Source: an uncultured Massilia sp. (lineage in GTDB: Bacteria > Pseudomonadota > Gammaproteobacteria > Burkholderiales > Burkholderiaceae). Taken from it: a DNA stretch of 64,000 nucleotides. How positions within the stretch are numbered: the stretch's first letter is position 1; each line of letters begins with the position of its first letter. Where the stretch lies: the NCBI GenBank assembly GCA_946481275.1, contig CAMLMV010000005.1, forward strand, positions 161,102-225,101. The letters run 5' to 3'. Positions 63,716 through 64,000 of the stretch are shown here, piece after piece. The translations under genes and the position numbers were made by a program. Below the pieces are notes generated by a model that saw only the letters and a program-made list of their open reading frames with translations, ran no database searches and had not been told where the DNA came from.

Positions 63716-64000
63716 TCAGGCGTCGCCGTTGCGGCGCCTGCGCGGCAGGAGCCGGTTGGACAGTCCGGTCAGCAGGTTGGTCATCCGGCCGGCGAAGTAC
63801 TGATGGCGGTTGTGGCGCCCGAACGGGTCATCGTAGACCGGCTGTGGATTGTGGTTGAGGTAGTAGAGCGGCTGCTGGGGCCCATGCGCCTGCGACGTGT
63901 GATTGAGGACGAACTGCGGCGCCGGCGGCGTGGCCGGTGCAGGTGCGGCCGACGGTGCCGGCGCCGGCGGGGTCATTTGACTGAGGACGAACAGCGGCTG
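63716..64000 (-). CDS. Pro-rich protein, 5' end outside the window
   Basis: 95 codons visible on the minus strand, open to the window edge. The seen part has near-repeats (QPLFVLSQ, QFVLNHTSQ, QPLYYLNHNPQ), Pro/Ala-rich spacers and a basic C-terminus (RLLPRRRRNGDA). Whether the Met at 63976 or one beyond the edge is the start is unknown. Adjacent to effector candidates; no family recognised. Confidence 0.55.
   Translation of the reverse strand, partial: QPLFVLSQMTPPAPAPSAAPAPATPPAPQFVLNHTSQAHGPQQPLYYLNHNPQPVYDDPFGRHNRHQYFAGRMTNLLTGLSNRLLPRRRRNGDA

Overview
The window looks like a chromosomal segment of a high-GC betaproteobacterium. The best fit is Oxalobacteraceae (Massilia/Telluria/Herbaspirillum-like), inferred from the sigma factor-DUF3619-DUF3106-RDD block, the ilvB-ilvH-ilvC operon, pssA, a phasin and rpsO-pnp. 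No rRNA, tRNA, CRISPR array or insertion sequence was seen.

Layout. 1-16 kb is mostly housekeeping: the end of a CcdA-like protein with a thioredoxin-like partner, a sigma-factor operon, a glutathione transferase, branched-chain amino-acid synthesis, phosphatidylserine synthase, a phasin, two duplicated lipoproteins, rpsO and pnp. 16-27 kb is a nutrient-sensing and uptake locus: a TctE/TctD-like two-component system divergent from a porin and an AfuABC/FbpABC-type ABC transporter, then a chemoreceptor and a type I mannose-6-phosphate isomerase. The isomerase and the binding-protein residues point to sugar phosphates rather than iron. 27.4-41 kb is an R64-like type IVb pilus cluster (PilL-position protein, PilN, O, P, Q, R, S, M, V, a transglycosylase and a PilT-type ATPase). 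Its first gene is unusual: a type III-secretion-type secretin joined to a TcpQ/PilL C-terminal domain. A class-3-lipase-like protein gene sits inside the cluster.

41-63.7 kb is a complete Hrp2-type type III secretion system with Ralstonia/Xanthomonas gene order. One arm (minus strand) runs sctU-sctV-hpaP-sctQ-sctR-sctS-hpaA-sctD-hrpD6-[49-aa gene]-hpaB-[72-aa gene]. The other (plus strand) runs hrpB1-hrpB2-sctJ-hrpB4-sctL-sctN-hrpB7-sctT-hrpB-sctC. At the edges lie a HrpW-like pectate lyase, a helical secreted-protein candidate and an amidohydrolase-like effector candidate. HrpB is an AraC-type activator.

Four elements of the form TTCGB-N15-TTCGB (PIP/hrpII box) were found by eye. They lie upstream of sctU, hrpB1, the pectate lyase, and the divergent pair at 62.3/62.55 kb (one each, five in all). 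Four of the five have a YANNNT -10 about 31-32 bp downstream, and the sctU one has a degenerate -10. This defines a local HrpB regulon and supports the two flanking unknown genes as type III substrates. Between sctC and the helical protein lie decayed remnants of an Hcp protein and a BPSL0067-like type VI effector, bracketed by look-alike hairpins.
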